Notes under the pieces: generated by a model | What the model saw: only the letters and a program-made list of their open reading frames with translations | Databases searched by the model: none | What the model was told of the DNA's origin: nothing | Position numbers and translations under genes: made by a program | NCBI GenBank assembly: GCA_021731365.1 | Contig: JAKFXL010000016.1 | Coordinates: forward strand, 180,111 to 244,110 | Direction: 5' to 3' | Origin: Gammaproteobacteria bacterium | GTDB taxonomy: Bacteria; Pseudomonadota; Gammaproteobacteria; Tenderiales; Tenderiaceae | Length of the DNA stretch: 64,000 nucleotides | Part shown: positions 25,799-34,857 of the stretch, piece by piece | How positions within the stretch are numbered: the first letter of the stretch is position 1 | How the letters are laid out: every line of letters begins with the position of its first letter

Positions 25799-27526
25799 TC
25801 AGGTGTGTGCGGATGCTGGGGCCTGGCCGCTGGCTTGAGGAGAAAAACGCTCCAGCACATGCCCGGTCATACCCTTGGCCAACTCTTCCTCACCGAAGAA
25901 GACCGTGCCGATGCCTTCCTTGCGCAGCATCAGGGATTCGTCCTCGCTGTGTGTGCGCAAGACGATCTCGATGCCGGGATTGAGGGTGCGCGCCGTGTCG
26001 GCCATCTGGCGCACGTTGAGCGGATCGGGCGTTGCCACCACCAACATGGCGGCATCGGCAATGTGTGCCTGAATCAGCACCGCCGGGTCAGCGGCATTGC
26101 CTGATACGGCCACCATCCCTTTCTTGCGCAGGTTCTCGACCAGCTCACGGTTCTGTTCCGCGACCACGTAGGGAATGCCACGCGCCTCCAGCGCGCTGGC
26201 AATCCGCTTGCCGACCCGGCCAAAACCGACCAGCACGACTTGCCCCTCCAGGTACTTGCGCTCGGTGGTCATCGGCAGTTCGGCATACGGGTCGGTCCGC
26301 TGCTCAAGGCGTCGGGCCAGGTCCGAGCGTTCAAGAATCCAACGCCGCACCGGCTCGATGGCGGCGAACAGCACCGGATTCAGCGCAATGGAGATGAGCG
26401 CGCCGGCCAATACTAGGCTCATGCCCTCTGCCGGCAGCAAACCCAGCGACAGGCCCATGCCGGCCAGGATGAACGAAAACTCGCCGATCTGCGCCAGGCT
26501 GGCCGAAACTATCAGCGCCGTGTTCAGTGGATAGCGGAAGGCCAGCACGATGGCCAGGGCCGCAATGGACTTGCCGAAGATGATGATGGCCACCACACCC
26601 AGGACGTGTATCGGCTGCTCCAGCAAGATGGCCGGCTCGAACAGCATGCCCACGGATACGAAAAAGAGCACCGAGAAGGCGTCGCGTAGCGGCAGGGACT
26701 CTTCTGCCGCGCGGTGACTGAACTCTGATTCACGCAGCACCATGCCGGCGAAGAACGCGCCAAGGGCGAACGAAACGCCGAACAGTTGGGCCGCACCGTA
26801 GGCAATGCCGATGGCTGCAGCGATCACCGACAGGGTGAACAGCTCACGCGAACCGGTGCGCGAAATCTGCCACAACAGCCAGGGCAGCACGCGGCGACCC
26901 GCCACCAGCATGATGGCGATGAAAGCAGCCACTTGGAGCAAGGTTTTTCCAATCGTCACCCAAAGCGGATCGGCGCCCGGCACGGCCACCGCAGATCCGC
27001 CCAGGACGCCCGCGAGCGGGGGCAAAAGCACGAGCACCAGGACGGTGGCGAGGTCTTCAACGACCAGCCAGCCGACTGCGATGCGACCATTCATGCTTTC
27101 GAGCACGCCACGGGCTTCTAGCGCCTTGAGCAACACCACGGTACTCGCACACGACAGCGACAGCCCGAACAACAGGCCCGCACCCCAACTCCATTCCCAC
27201 CACCAAGCCACAGCCATGCCCAACACGGTGGCCAAGGTCATTTGCACCACGGCACCGGGCACCGCTATGCGTTTGACCGCCAGTAGGTCATTGAGCGAGA
27301 AATGCAGGCCGACGCCGAACATCAGGAGCATGACGCCGATTTCGGAAAGCTGCGCGGCCAGATGCACATCGGCCACGAAACCCGGTGTGCCCGGCCCGAT
27401 GATGATGCCGGCCACGAGGTAGCCCACCAGGGCCGGCACCTTGATCCGTTCGGCCAGGAAACCCAGGATCAGGGCAATGCCAAAGCCGGCGGCCAAGATG
27501 GTGATGAGCGGTATGTTGTGATCCAT
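25799..27526 (-). CDS. Kef/YbaL-type monovalent cation:proton antiporter
   Basis: A 575-residue CPA2 antiporter. About 12 hydrophobic segments fill residues 1-385 (VGYLVAGIIIGPGTPGFVAD near the N-terminus is typical of YbaL/KefB). A TrkA-N nucleotide-binding domain follows, with the Rossmann glycine motif VGFGRVGKRIASALE near residue 425. It likely exchanges K+ or Na+ for protons under redox or NAD(H) control. Transcribed after tnpR in the same direction, converging on the universal stress gene. Confidence 0.93.
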   Translation of the reverse strand: MDHNIPLITILAAGFGIALILGFLAERIKVPALVGYLVAGIIIGPGTPGFVADVHLAAQLSEIGVMLLMFGVGLHFSLNDLLAVKRIAVPGAVVQMTLATVLGMAVAWWWEWSWGAGLLFGLSLSCASTVVLLKALEARGVLESMNGRIAVGWLVVEDLATVLVLVLLPPLAGVLGGSAVAVPGADPLWVTIGKTLLQVAAFIAIMLVAGRRVLPWLLWQISRTGSRELFTLSVIAAAIGIAYGAAQLFGVSFALGAFFAGMVLRESEFSHRAAEESLPLRDAFSVLFFVSVGMLFEPAILLEQPIHVLGVVAIIIFGKSIAALAIVLAFRYPLNTALIVSASLAQIGEFSFILAGMGLSLGLLPAEGMSLVLAGALISIALNPVLFAAIEPVRRWILERSDLARRLEQRTDPYAELPMTTERKYLEGQVVLVGFGRVGKRIASALEARGIPYVVAEQNRELVENLRKKGMVAVSGNAADPAVLIQAHIADAAMLVVATPDPLNVRQMADTARTLNPGIEIVLRTHSEDESLMLRKEGIGTVFFGEEELAKGMTGHVLERFSPQASGQAPASAHT

Positions 27527-27557
27527 TCAGAGGTCTTTGCAATAGGGTTGAAACTAG

Positions 27558-28115
27558 TCAGGTGTGGGTCGAAGCGGGCACCCAGCGATAGAGGGTCGGA
27601 ATCGATACGCCGAGATCGCGCGCAACGTCCTTGGGTGGCACACCACTGGCCAACAATTTCCTGGCCGACTCGATCTTGCTGTCGGTCATCTTGGGTTTGC
27701 GGCCGCCCTTGCGCCCGAGTTGGCGAGCCACCTCCAGGCCTGCACGGGTCCGCTCGACGGTCAGTTCGCGCTCCATTTCCGCGAGGCTGGCCATGACGTG
27801 GAAGAAGAAGCGGCCTGACGGCGTGCCGGTGTCAATCGAGTCTGTCAGGCTCTTGAACTGGACGCCGTGTTTGTGCAGCTCGCCCACCAGATCGACCAGT
27901 TGTTTGACGCTGCGCCCCAAGCGATCCAGCTTCCATACAACCAGCGTGTCGCCTTCGCGAAGCATCTCCTGCGCCTTGGCCAGACCGGGGCGGTCGGCGC
28001 GGGTGCCACTCACCTTGTCCTCATAGACCTTCTGGCATCCGGCCCTGGCCAACGCGTCACGCTGCAATTCCAGGTTCTGATCCTGTGTCGAGACTCGCGC
28101 ATAGCCAATCAGCAT
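27558..28115 (-). CDS. tnpR: Tn3-family serine resolvase
   Basis: 185 residues from the ATG at 28115 (MLIGYARVSTQDQ, catalytic Ser9). The WKLDRLGRS and ERTRAGLEVARQLGRKGGR motifs and a C-terminal helix-turn-helix (PPKDVARDLGVSIPTLYRW) are intact, so it should be active. Resolvases cut cointegrates at res. Its start overlaps the hepT stop by seven bases, so it is the third gene of a mntA-hepT-tnpR operon. Its apparent integrity is notable because the window shows an unresolved cointegrate. Confidence 0.93.
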   Translation of the reverse strand: MLIGYARVSTQDQNLELQRDALARAGCQKVYEDKVSGTRADRPGLAKAQEMLREGDTLVVWKLDRLGRSVKQLVDLVGELHKHGVQFKSLTDSIDTGTPSGRFFFHVMASLAEMERELTVERTRAGLEVARQLGRKGGRKPKMTDSKIESARKLLASGVPPKDVARDLGVSIPTLYRWVPASTHT

Positions 28116-28471
28116 GGCTTGTCGGCATCCTTGCATACGGCGGGCAGTTGCTTGAGCAGTTCCGGCAGCGCCGCCTGAACGGTATCCCACACCACATCAA
28201 GGTTGATGTCGAAATAGCCGTGGGCGATGCGGTTGCGCATGCCGCGCATGCTGCGCCAAGGCACTTGCGCGTGCGCCTGCGTGAATCCCGCGTAGCCATC
28301 CATCACCTTCGTCGCAGCCTCTCCAATAATGATGAGGCTCATGATGACCGCTTGCTGGCTGCGCTTGTCTTCCAGGAAGTCAGCTTTGCTCAGGCCTTCT
28401 ATGAAGCTACACGCATCAATTGCCGCCTGTTGCATGTGGTCGAGGTAATCGGGAAGGCGGTTTTCGTTCAT
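28109..28471 (-). CDS. hepT: HepT-like HEPN toxin (DUF86)
   Basis: 120 residues, all helical, with the HEPN RNase motif R79-N-R-I-A-H84 followed by GY (RNRIAHGY). HEPN toxins of MntA/HepT systems cleave or are silenced by nucleotidyl transfer onto the tyrosine of the RX4HXY motif, which is present (Tyr86). It overlaps the mntA stop (ATGA) and the tnpR start. Probably stabilises the transposon. Confidence 0.9.
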   Translation of the reverse strand: MNENRLPDYLDHMQQAAIDACSFIEGLSKADFLEDKRSQQAVIMSLIIIGEAATKVMDGYAGFTQAHAQVPWRSMRGMRNRIAHGYFDINLDVVWDTVQAALPELLKQLPAVCKDADKPC

Positions 28472-28758
28472 ACCGGCTGTGCCTCTGTAAGCACTTTAGC
28501 CCGGAATTTTGGCGGCAAGTCGCTCGGCGTCAGCAGATCAACATGGACACCGAGTAGTGATTCGAGCTCGTCTTGCAGACCGCCCAGATCGAACAGCGTC
28601 GCACCGGGCAGTGCATCGACCAGCAAATCAAGGTCGCTGCCATCCTGATCGGTGCCGTGCAATACCGAACCGAAGATGCGCGGGTTCGCTGTACGAAAGC
28701 GGCTCACCGCATCGCGGACGGCGCTTCGCTTGAGGTCAAGCACGATTGAGGGTCGCAT
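28468..28758 (-). CDS. mntA: MntA-like nucleotidyltransferase antitoxin
   Basis: 96 residues from the ATG at 28758 (a GTG two codons upstream is an alternative). It carries the minimal nucleotidyltransferase signature GSVLHGTDQDGSDLDLLVD, with the catalytic Asp pair. MntA antitoxins AMPylate HepT. First gene of the operon with hepT and tnpR, divergent from tnpA. Confidence 0.9.
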   Translation of the reverse strand: MRPSIVLDLKRSAVRDAVSRFRTANPRIFGSVLHGTDQDGSDLDLLVDALPGATLFDLGGLQDELESLLGVHVDLLTPSDLPPKFRAKVLTEAQPV

Positions 28759-28916
28759 GGGCACCTTTCGTTATCGAAACTCGTTGAAATGGTAAAGGAC
28801 TGAGAATACCATTTCAAGAGCTATTTTCGAGAACCAAAACGCCTTGATTTCTCGTGCCCTTGGTTTGGCACAGCAAGCGCTTCAAAAACCTACGTTTTCA
28901 AGAAGAAGGAAACCGC
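28759..28916. promoter_or_regulatory. Putative res site and divergent tnpA/mntA promoters
   Basis: 158 bases between divergent operons. It contains the inverted repeat TTGAAATGGTA / TACCATTTCAA (about 28783-28816) with 12 bases between, and a CGTT...CTCG motif repeated in inverse order as CGAG...AACG. This is where Tn3-type elements keep the resolution site, which the resolvase uses both to recombine and to repress. Confidence 0.6.
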
Positions 28917-31883
28917 ATGCCCCGCCGTTCGATCCTGTTCGCCCCCGAGCGCGAAAGCTTGCTGGCGTTGCCGGACACCAAGGATGAGTTGATCCGTCAC
29001 TACACGTTCAGCGAAACCGACCTGTCCATCATCCGTCAGCGGCGCGGCCCGGCCAACCGCCTGGGCTTCGCCGTGCAGCTCTGCTACCTGCGCTTTCCAG
29101 GCGTCATCCTTGGCGTCGATCAACCACCGTTTCCGCCCTTGCTGAGACTGGTCGCCGACCAGCTCAAGGTTGGCGTCGAAAGCTGGGACGAGTACGGGCA
29201 GCGGGAACAGACCCGGCGCGAGCACCTGGTCGAGCTGCAAACGGTGTTCGGCTTCCAGCCGTTCACGATGAGTCACTACCGGCAGGCCGTCCAGTTGCTG
29301 ACCGAGCTGGCCATGCAGACCGACAAGGGTATCGTGCTGGCCAGCGCCTTGATCGAGCACCTGCGGCGGCAGTCGATCATTCTGCCCGCCCTCAACGCGG
29401 TCGAGCGGGCGAGCGCCGAGGCCATCACGCGTGCCAACCGGCGCATCTACGAAGCCCTGTCCGAACCCCTGTCGGACGCGCATCGCCGCCGCCTCGACGA
29501 TCTGCTCAAACGCCGCGACAACGGCAAGACGACTCGGCTTGCCTGGCTGCGCCAGTCACCGGCCAAGCCCAATTCGCGCCACATGCTCGAACACATCGAA
29601 CGCCTCAAGGCGTGGCAGACACTCGACCTGCCTTCCGGCATCGAGCGGCTGGTTCATCAGAATCGCCTGCTCAAGATCGCTCGCGAGGGCGGCCAGATGA
29701 CGCCCGCCGACCTGGCCAAGTTCGAGCCGCAACGGCGCTATGCAACCCTGGTCGCGCTCGCCATCGAGGGTATGGCCACCGTTACCGACGAAATCATCGA
29801 CCTGCACGACCGCATCCTGGGCAAGCTGTTCAATGCCGCCAAGAACAAGCATCAGCAGCAGTTCCAGGCATCCGGCAAGGCGATCAACGCCAAGGTGCGG
29901 CTGTTCGGGCGCATCGGCCAGGCGCTGATCGACGCCAAACAGTCGGGCCGCGACCCGTTCGCCGCCATCGAGGCCGTCATGTCCTGGGACGCCTTCGCCG
30001 AGAGTGTCACGGAGGCGCAGAAGCTCGCGCAGCCTGAGGACTTCGATTTTCTGCACCGCATCGGCGAGAGCTACGCCACCTTGCGCCGCTATGCACCGGA
30101 ATTCCTCGCCGTGCTCAAGCTGCGGGCCGCGCCCGCCGCCAAGGCCGTGCTCGACGCCATCGAGGTGCTGCGCGGCATGAACACCGACAACGCCCGCAAG
30201 GTGCCTGCGGATGCGCCGACCGACTTCATCAAGCCGCGCTGGCAGAAGCTGGTGATGACCGACACCGGTATCGACCGGCGTTACTACGAACTGTGCGCGC
30301 TGTCGGAGATGAAGAACGCGCTGCGCTCGGGCGACATCTGGGTACAGGGCTCGCGCCAGTTCAAGGACTTCGAGGACTATCTGATGCCTCCCGAGAAGTT
30401 CGCCAGCCTCAAGCTGTCCTGCGAATTACCGCTGGCCGTGGCCACCGACTGCGACCAGTACCTGAGCGAGCGCTTGGAGCTGCTGGAAGCGCAGCTCGCC
30501 ACGGTCAATCGTATGGCGGCGGCGAACGATCTGCCGGACGCCATCATCACAGAGTCGGGCCTGAAAATCACGCCGCTCGATGCGGCGGTGCCGGACACGG
30601 CGCAAGCGTTGATCGACCAGACGGCCATGGTCCTGCCGCACGTCAAGATCACAGAATTGCTGCTTGAAGTCGATGAGTGGACGGGCTTCACCCGCCACTT
30701 CACGCACCTGAAATCGGGCGACCTGGCCAAGGACAAAAATCTGCTGTTGACCACCATCTTGGCCGACGCGATCAACCTTGGCCTGACCAAAATGGCCGAG
30801 TCCTGCCCCGGCACGACCTATGCCAAGCTCGCTTGGCTGCAAGCCTGGCATACCCGCGACGAAACCTATTCGACGGCGCTGGCCGAACTGGTCAACACTC
30901 AATTCCGGCATCCGTTTGCCGGGCACTGGGGCAATGGCACCACGTCATCTTCGGACGGCCAGAACTTCCGCACCGGCAGCAAGGCCGAGACCACCGGGCA
31001 TATCAACCCTAAATATGGCAGCAGCCCAGGACGGACGTTCTACACCCACATCTCCGACCAATACGCGCCATTCCACACCAAGGTGGTCAATGTCGGCGTA
31101 CGCGATTCGACCTACGTGCTGGACGGCCTGCTGTACCACGAGTCCGACCTGCGCATCGAGGAACACTACACCGACACGGCTGGCTTCACCGATCATGTCT
31201 TCGCCTTGATGCACCTACTGGGGTTCCGCTTCGCGCCACGCATCCGCGACCTGGGCGACACCAAGCTCTACATCCCGAAGGGCGAAGCCGCCTACGAGGC
31301 ATTGAAACCAATGATCGGCGGCACGCTGAACATCAAGCACGTCCGCGCCCATTGGGACGAAATCCTGCGGCTGGCCACGTCGATCAAACAGGGCACGGTG
31401 ACGGCCTCACTGATGCTCAGGAAGCTCGGCAGCTACCCGCGCCAGAACGGCCTGGCCGTGGCGCTGCGCGAGTTGGGCCGCATCGAGCGCACGCTGTTCA
31501 TCCTGGACTGGCTGCAAAGCGTCGAACTGCGCCGCCGCGTGCATGCCGGGCTGAACAAGGGCGAAGCGCGCAACGCACTGGCCCGCGCCGTGTTCTTCAA
31601 CCGGCTGGGCGAAATCCGCGACCGCAGTTTCGAGCAGCAGCGCTACCGGGCGAGCGGCCTCAATCTCGTGACGGCGGCCGTCGTGTTGTGGAACACGGTC
31701 TATCTGGAGCGGGCCGCGAACGCCTTGCGCGGCCACGGTCATACCGTTGATGATGCCCTTTTGCAGTACCTGTCGCCGCTGGGCTGGGAGCACATCAACC
31801 TGACCGGCGATTACCTCTGGCGCAGCAGCGCCAAGATCGGCGCGGGCAAGTTCAGGCCGCTACGGCCGCTGCAACCGGCTTAG
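28917..31883 (+). CDS. tnpA: Tn3-family transposase
   Basis: 988 residues from the ATG at 28917 ([24 protein letters not shown] upstream), matching the usual Tn3 transposase length. The N-terminal DNA-binding region recognises the 38-bp ends; the C-terminal half holds the DDE-type catalytic domain ([25 protein letters not shown], and the final [11 protein letters not shown]). The stop codon lies within the right terminal repeat. It catalyses replicative transposition, which makes cointegrates. Confidence 0.96.
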   Translation: MPRRSILFAPERESLLALPDTKDELIRHYTFSETDLSIIRQRRGPANRLGFAVQLCYLRFPGVILGVDQPPFPPLLRLVADQLKVGVESWDEYGQREQTRREHLVELQTVFGFQPFTMSHYRQAVQLLTELAMQTDKGIVLASALIEHLRRQSIILPALNAVERASAEAITRANRRIYEALSEPLSDAHRRRLDDLLKRRDNGKTTRLAWLRQSPAKPNSRHMLEHIERLKAWQTLDLPSGIERLVHQNRLLKIAREGGQMTPADLAKFEPQRRYATLVALAIEGMATVTDEIIDLHDRILGKLFNAAKNKHQQQFQASGKAINAKVRLFGRIGQALIDAKQSGRDPFAAIEAVMSWDAFAESVTEAQKLAQPEDFDFLHRIGESYATLRRYAPEFLAVLKLRAAPAAKAVLDAIEVLRGMNTDNARKVPADAPTDFIKPRWQKLVMTDTGIDRRYYELCALSEMKNALRSGDIWVQGSRQFKDFEDYLMPPEKFASLKLSCELPLAVATDCDQYLSERLELLEAQLATVNRMAAANDLPDAIITESGLKITPLDAAVPDTAQALIDQTAMVLPHVKITELLLEVDEWTGFTRHFTHLKSGDLAKDKNLLLTTILADAINLGLTKMAESCPGTTYAKLAWLQAWHTRDETYSTALAELVNTQFRHPFAGHWGNGTTSSSDGQNFRTGSKAETTGHINPKYGSSPGRTFYTHISDQYAPFHTKVVNVGVRDSTYVLDGLLYHESDLRIEEHYTDTAGFTDHVFALMHLLGFRFAPRIRDLGDTKLYIPKGEAAYEALKPMIGGTLNIKHVRAHWDEILRLATSIKQGTVTASLMLRKLGSYPRQNGLAVALRELGRIERTLFILDWLQSVELRRRVHAGLNKGEARNALARAVFFNRLGEIRDRSFEQQRYRASGLNLVTAAVVLWNTVYLERAANALRGHGHTVDDALLQYLSPLGWEHINLTGDYLWRSSAKIGAGKFRPLRPLQPA

Positions 31884-31916
31884 CGTGCTTTATTTTCCGT
31901 TTTCTGAAGCGACCCC
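31879..31916 (-). repeat. Right terminal inverted repeat of the Tn3-family transposon
   Basis: 38 bases, the exact inverse of 20491-20528. It is followed at once by GATAA (31917-31921), the first bases of the captured plasmid. Confidence 0.97.
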
Positions 31917-32150
31917 GATAAACACCAATTTCAGATTAACCAACATAAAGGTACTCTGGCTACCAGGCATCAATCCGGCGCAACCCACCCTCTTCCACTC
32001 CATTCATCAGAACGGAAGCAATCCAGGAGCGGCGGAACAGAGTTGAAGTAGTCGGAATAGAGCAAAACCATGGAATGGGAGAACAGCTGCATGGCCAGTC
32101 ATCCACCGAGTCAACCGCAACACCACCCGCGCAATCAGACAGACCGCCTC

Positions 32151-32287
32151 ATGGTTCAACTAAAGCGGTTAGCCCTGCTACTCATCCTCGCCCCAGCCCT
32201 CGTCCAGGCAGGCCAACAGTGCACCATCGTCGGAATCACCGACGGCGACACCGACGGCGACACCCTCACCGCCCTCTGTGCCAACAA
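32151..32287 (+). pseudogene. 5' part of a split secreted nuclease gene (SNase family)
   Basis: From ATG 32151 the product is a signal peptide (LKRLALLLILAPALVQA) and the start of a thermonuclease domain (ITDGDTDGDTLTAL, with GACGGCGACACC duplicated in tandem). The frame then enters a terminal repeat and stops. Removing 32288-34857 and one AACAA copy rejoins it in frame to 34863-35175 as ...LCANNQQMKIWLAEIDAP. A start at ATG 32070 is also possible. Confidence 0.85.
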
Positions 32288-32336
32288 GGGGGTCTAAGCC
32301 GGAACCCCAGAAAATTCCGTCATTCCAATCCCAACT

Positions 32337-32615
32337 TCAACCGGCAAGCTTCTTGATGCGCTCGGCAAGGCGTCCGAACGCTTCATTCACGTACTCCAAT
32401 GCCTTGGGTTCTGCGCTCTGTGCACGTAGCGAGCTTTTGAAGCTTTCCAGATCGGAAAGCCATTGCTGGTGCAGCTTGTCCATTTCGCGGACTTGAGGCT
32501 CAAATACTTGTAGCGTCCCGCCTCCAAGAAATGTCTGATAGCCGCGCTCAAGTGTTGCCGCCGTGGCCAGCAATTGAGCCGCCCGTTGCTTGTGCTGTTC
32601 GAAAAACTGGGCCAT
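32337..32615 (-). CDS. Small helical protein of unknown function
   Basis: 92 residues, predicted fully helical (EQHKQRAAQLLATAATLERGY...LDSFKSSLRAQ-type heptads), without signal peptide. Not recognised. It follows another small unknown gene in the same direction with 30 bases between, and lies at the left end of the 2.57-kb element. Codon usage resembles Tn3-type accessory genes. Confidence 0.6.
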   Translation of the reverse strand: MAQFFEQHKQRAAQLLATAATLERGYQTFLGGGTLQVFEPQVREMDKLHQQWLSDLESFKSSLRAQSAEPKALEYVNEAFGRLAERIKKLAG

Positions 32616-32645
32616 GCCGTCATAAGGCCGCGATGCCTTATTGCG

Positions 32646-32873
32646 TTAGGCTTCGGACACCTCTTCCATGATGAGGGCGTAGCGGTAAAACCCGGGGAAT
32701 TCGTGGGACAGTGCCATGAGTTGATCGTCGGATGTACCGACCCAAATTTTGTGCAGATCGGGCACGTATCCCATCATGCGATTGATGATGGCATGTGCGT
32801 CGTTGACGCCCTGGGCAGAAAGCTGTTGCATGTGCTGATCCAGCTTCGCTGCCAGTCGGCGAAATTCATTCAT
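32646..32873 (-). CDS. Small unknown protein next to a resolvase remnant
   Basis: 75 residues, helical, starting MNEFRRLAAKLDQHMQQLS. No family recognised. The pair with the 92-residue gene is divergent from the truncated resolvase, an arrangement where Tn3-type elements often carry accessory or toxin-antitoxin-like genes; such a role is only a guess here. Confidence 0.55.
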   Translation of the reverse strand: MNEFRRLAAKLDQHMQQLSAQGVNDAHAIINRMMGYVPDLHKIWVGTSDDQLMALSHEFPGFYRYALIMEEVSEA

Positions 32874-32899
32874 GCTTATGCTCCGTTTACTCGAAAAGC

Positions 32900-33182
32900 G
32901 TGGCGACTTTCGCCAGCACTTCGTCCTCCGATCGGCAGAGCACGGACTTGCAGCGCGACGCGCTGCTCGCCGTCGGCGTCGATGCTCGTCATCTGTTCGA
33001 GGATCACGCCTCTGGTGCCAAGGACGACCGGATGGGCCTGACGCAGGCGCTCGAATTCGTGCGCCCCGGCGATGTTCTTGTGGTCTGGAAACTGGATCGA
33101 CTCGGCCGTTCGTTGTCGCACCTGCTCACCATCGTGAACACGCTCAAGGACAAGCAAGTGGCCTTCCGGTCGCTCACCAAGC
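32900..33182 (+). pseudogene. Truncated serine resolvase
   Basis: The frame from GTG 32900 matches the resolvase N-terminal domain (DLQRDALLAVGVDARHLFEDH, VVWKLDRLGRSLSHLLTIVN). The first residues are degraded relative to the usual IGYARVST, and homology stops after FRSLT. The helix-turn-helix C-terminal domain is missing, so it cannot function as a resolvase. Confidence 0.85.
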
Positions 33183-33478
33183 ATGAGCACTACCCTAAAT
33201 TGCTGGCCTCTATCCCATATGCGTTTTTTCATACCCCTCATGGCGGTAAATACATACCCCCCGATGCAATAATAAATATGCCCCATGATCGCAAATACCC
33301 ACCAAAGAAAACACAAAACAACGCAAACTTACTCTTACTGGATTACACATAACAGAACCCAAGAAACAACGTATATGTATTAGCCCGTGATCGTTATTGC
33401 CTAGGGGGCACCTGTTGAGACTTATTTACACGGCCATATACTGAAAGTAAGCAAAGGAAAAATAACAAAGGAACCAGT
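33183..33478. other. Non-coding junction between resolvase remnant and helix-turn-helix operon
   Basis: About 300 AT-rich bases. Homology to the resolvase ends at its left edge. It should contain the promoter of the following operon, whose start has AAAGGA upstream. No further gene seen. Confidence 0.4.
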
Positions 33479-33940
33479 ATGTCTGAAAAAGAAAACCCGG
33501 CTGAACAAGCGAAAACGCTCAAGGGTCTCGAACACAAATGGGGAAAACAAACTCTTGAGGTCGATGGCTGGACGGCTATTCCTAATATTTTACTGACGCG
33601 CCAGCAAGCATTAGGCATTGATGCAGTAAAACTCAATATCCTATTGGTTCTGTTAAAGCATTGGTGGGACAAGCCCGCTATGCCTTACCCCTCCAAGACC
33701 ACGATTGCCGAGATTGTGGGCCGAGAAAAAAGCACTGTCCAAAAGCATATTAAGGAGATGGAAAATAAGGGACTTCTCAAGCGTAAAGGGCGTTTTCATA
33801 GTGCGGGGGGGCAAACATCCAACGTATACGATTTATCTGGCTTAATTGAGCAGTTAAAGGCGTTATCCAAGGAAGAGTTGAAGATCCGGCAGGAACAGAA
33901 TGAGTCTGAGGCGAGAAAGCGGCGGGGGCATATGGTATGA
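33479..33940 (+). CDS. Helix-turn-helix protein (replication/regulatory type)
   Basis: 153 residues. A winged helix-turn-helix of the HTH_36/DnaD-like type spans about residues 45-110 (TTIAEIVGREKSTVQKHIKEMENKGLLKRKGR), and the tail is charged. Such domains are common in plasmid and phage replication initiators and regulators. It has AAAGGA upstream and overlaps the next gene by four bases (ATGA). Regulator versus initiator cannot be decided from sequence. Confidence 0.75.
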   Translation: MSEKENPAEQAKTLKGLEHKWGKQTLEVDGWTAIPNILLTRQQALGIDAVKLNILLVLLKHWWDKPAMPYPSKTTIAEIVGREKSTVQKHIKEMENKGLLKRKGRFHSAGGQTSNVYDLSGLIEQLKALSKEELKIRQEQNESEARKRRGHMV

Positions 33941-34476
33941 AATGGCAGCCGTTTGCACACAAGGGGTGCAGCTATGACCTGTCGCACCTGGACCCTTTCT
34001 ATTGGAACTACACCGCTAAGGCAGGTGAGAAGCGCCCTGAGCGTATGTATAAGTTCCAGGTATCCTTTTCCATGCACTGTTTCACCCGCGACCCATTCCC
34101 AGATGAGCAGATCAATGAGGTGTTATGGTACAAAGAACTGAAAGAAAAGCGGCTTTTTTGTTTTAATCGCTATGGATACTCACGTCAGCTCCCTGCGATT
34201 ATCAAGAGTATGGGGGAACGGACTTGCTGGCATACACATCACGACAATTTCTTTACCATCGAGCTGATGAGCGAGCAGGGACGGACAATCGAGTACGAGG
34301 TTTATTTTGATGTAACCAAGGCTACTAGACAGGGAGGATGGTTGAACTTGGTTGTGCAGTCAGCCTATGAGCGCACAGACGACTATGCCTCCCTGCAACC
34401 CAGGAAGAAAAAAATTAGATTGGACGTGATTGCCTATAACAAACAGTCAGGGAAGAAGATCAGACGGCCTATTTGA
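33937..34476 (+). CDS. Unknown protein coupled to the helix-turn-helix gene
   Basis: 179 residues, soluble, rich in aromatic and basic residues (LDPFYWNYTAKAGEKRPERMYKF start; RKKKIRLDVIAY end). No family assigned with confidence. Its ATG overlaps the upstream stop, so both proteins are made together, and a strong terminator follows 24 bases later. Confidence 0.7.
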   Translation: MKWQPFAHKGCSYDLSHLDPFYWNYTAKAGEKRPERMYKFQVSFSMHCFTRDPFPDEQINEVLWYKELKEKRLFCFNRYGYSRQLPAIIKSMGERTCWHTHHDNFFTIELMSEQGRTIEYEVYFDVTKATRQGGWLNLVVQSAYERTDDYASLQPRKKKIRLDVIAYNKQSGKKIRRPI

Positions 34477-34499
34477 TACTTAAATAGCCCTGAAAAAAC

Positions 34500-34523
34500 A
34501 AAGCCCGCTCAAAGGCGGGCTTT
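34500..34523 (+). terminator. Hairpin terminator after the two-gene operon
   Basis: AAAGCCCGC (34500-34508), loop TCAAAG, GCGGGCTTT (34515-34523): a perfect 9-bp stem. It is also the first of seven closely spaced hairpins that run to 34716. Confidence 0.8.
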
Positions 34524-34716
34524 CCGGGACTCTTGGCTTTCGCCTATCTCCAGACCCGCTGGAGACCTATTTCTAGGTGGTACAACCACGCTGCCAAGGC
34601 AGCTCCGTTCATATGATTGCATCAGTAGTATCGGCATTATTGACGAAATCGTCAATAAAAAAGTAGCGTGCCACGCTAAAATCGCTGGCGGCCATGGATA
34701 GCGAAGCGAGGGCCGC
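34500..34716. repeat. Cluster of seven short hairpins with unrelated stems
   Basis: In order: 34500-34523 (9-bp stem); TCTCCAG-acccg-CTGGAGA 34547-34565; GTGGT-aca-ACCAC 34577-34589; GCTGCC-aa-GGCAGC 34590-34603; TTATTGACG-aaat-CGTCAATAA 34637-34658; TAGCGTG-c-CACGCTA 34664-34678; GCGGCC...GGCCGC 34688-34716. Stems differ in sequence; no gene overlaps them. Confidence 0.8.
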
Positions 34717-34857
34717 TAGTCCCGGATAGGCTAGCAACATCCCCCTGCCCGCCTCTTTCGCCCTCTTCACTGGCTGGCTGAGGCGTTACGCTTAACGATG
34801 TATCAGTGAGGACGGATCGTAGCAGGGGCGCTGCCTGGGGTTCCGGCTTAGACCCCC

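Larger units (their letters stand above)
20491..31916. mobile_element. Complete Tn3-family transposon (11.4 kb), copy 1
   Basis: Bounded by perfect 38-bp inverted repeats starting GGGGTCGCTTCAG. It contains tnpA, tnpR, a mntA-hepT pair and a stress/ion cargo: a small membrane protein, a helix-turn-helix protein, two universal stress proteins, a P-type ATPase and a Kef-type antiporter. Both outermost genes end inside the repeats. Flanks are TGATG on the left and GATAA on the right, so this copy has no duplication of its own; the matching GATAA lies beside copy 2 at 63869-63873. Confidence 0.95.
32288..34857. mobile_element. 2.57-kb transposon-like element inside the nuclease gene
   Basis: Perfect 23-base terminal inverted repeats begin with five G and continue TCTAAGCCGG (32288-32310 and 34835-34857). 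Both sides are flanked by AACAA (32283-32287; 34858-34862), a 5-bp target duplication of Tn3 type. It has no transposase, only a truncated resolvase, two small unknown genes, a helix-turn-helix gene with its partner, and a dense hairpin cluster near the right end. It is a non-autonomous or decayed Tn3-type derivative. Confidence 0.88.

Noticed and set aside
20491..31916. Simple single transposon insertion in the chromosome
   Set aside because: Its two flanks differ (TGATG and GATAA), and the matching GATAA lies beside the second copy 32 kb away.
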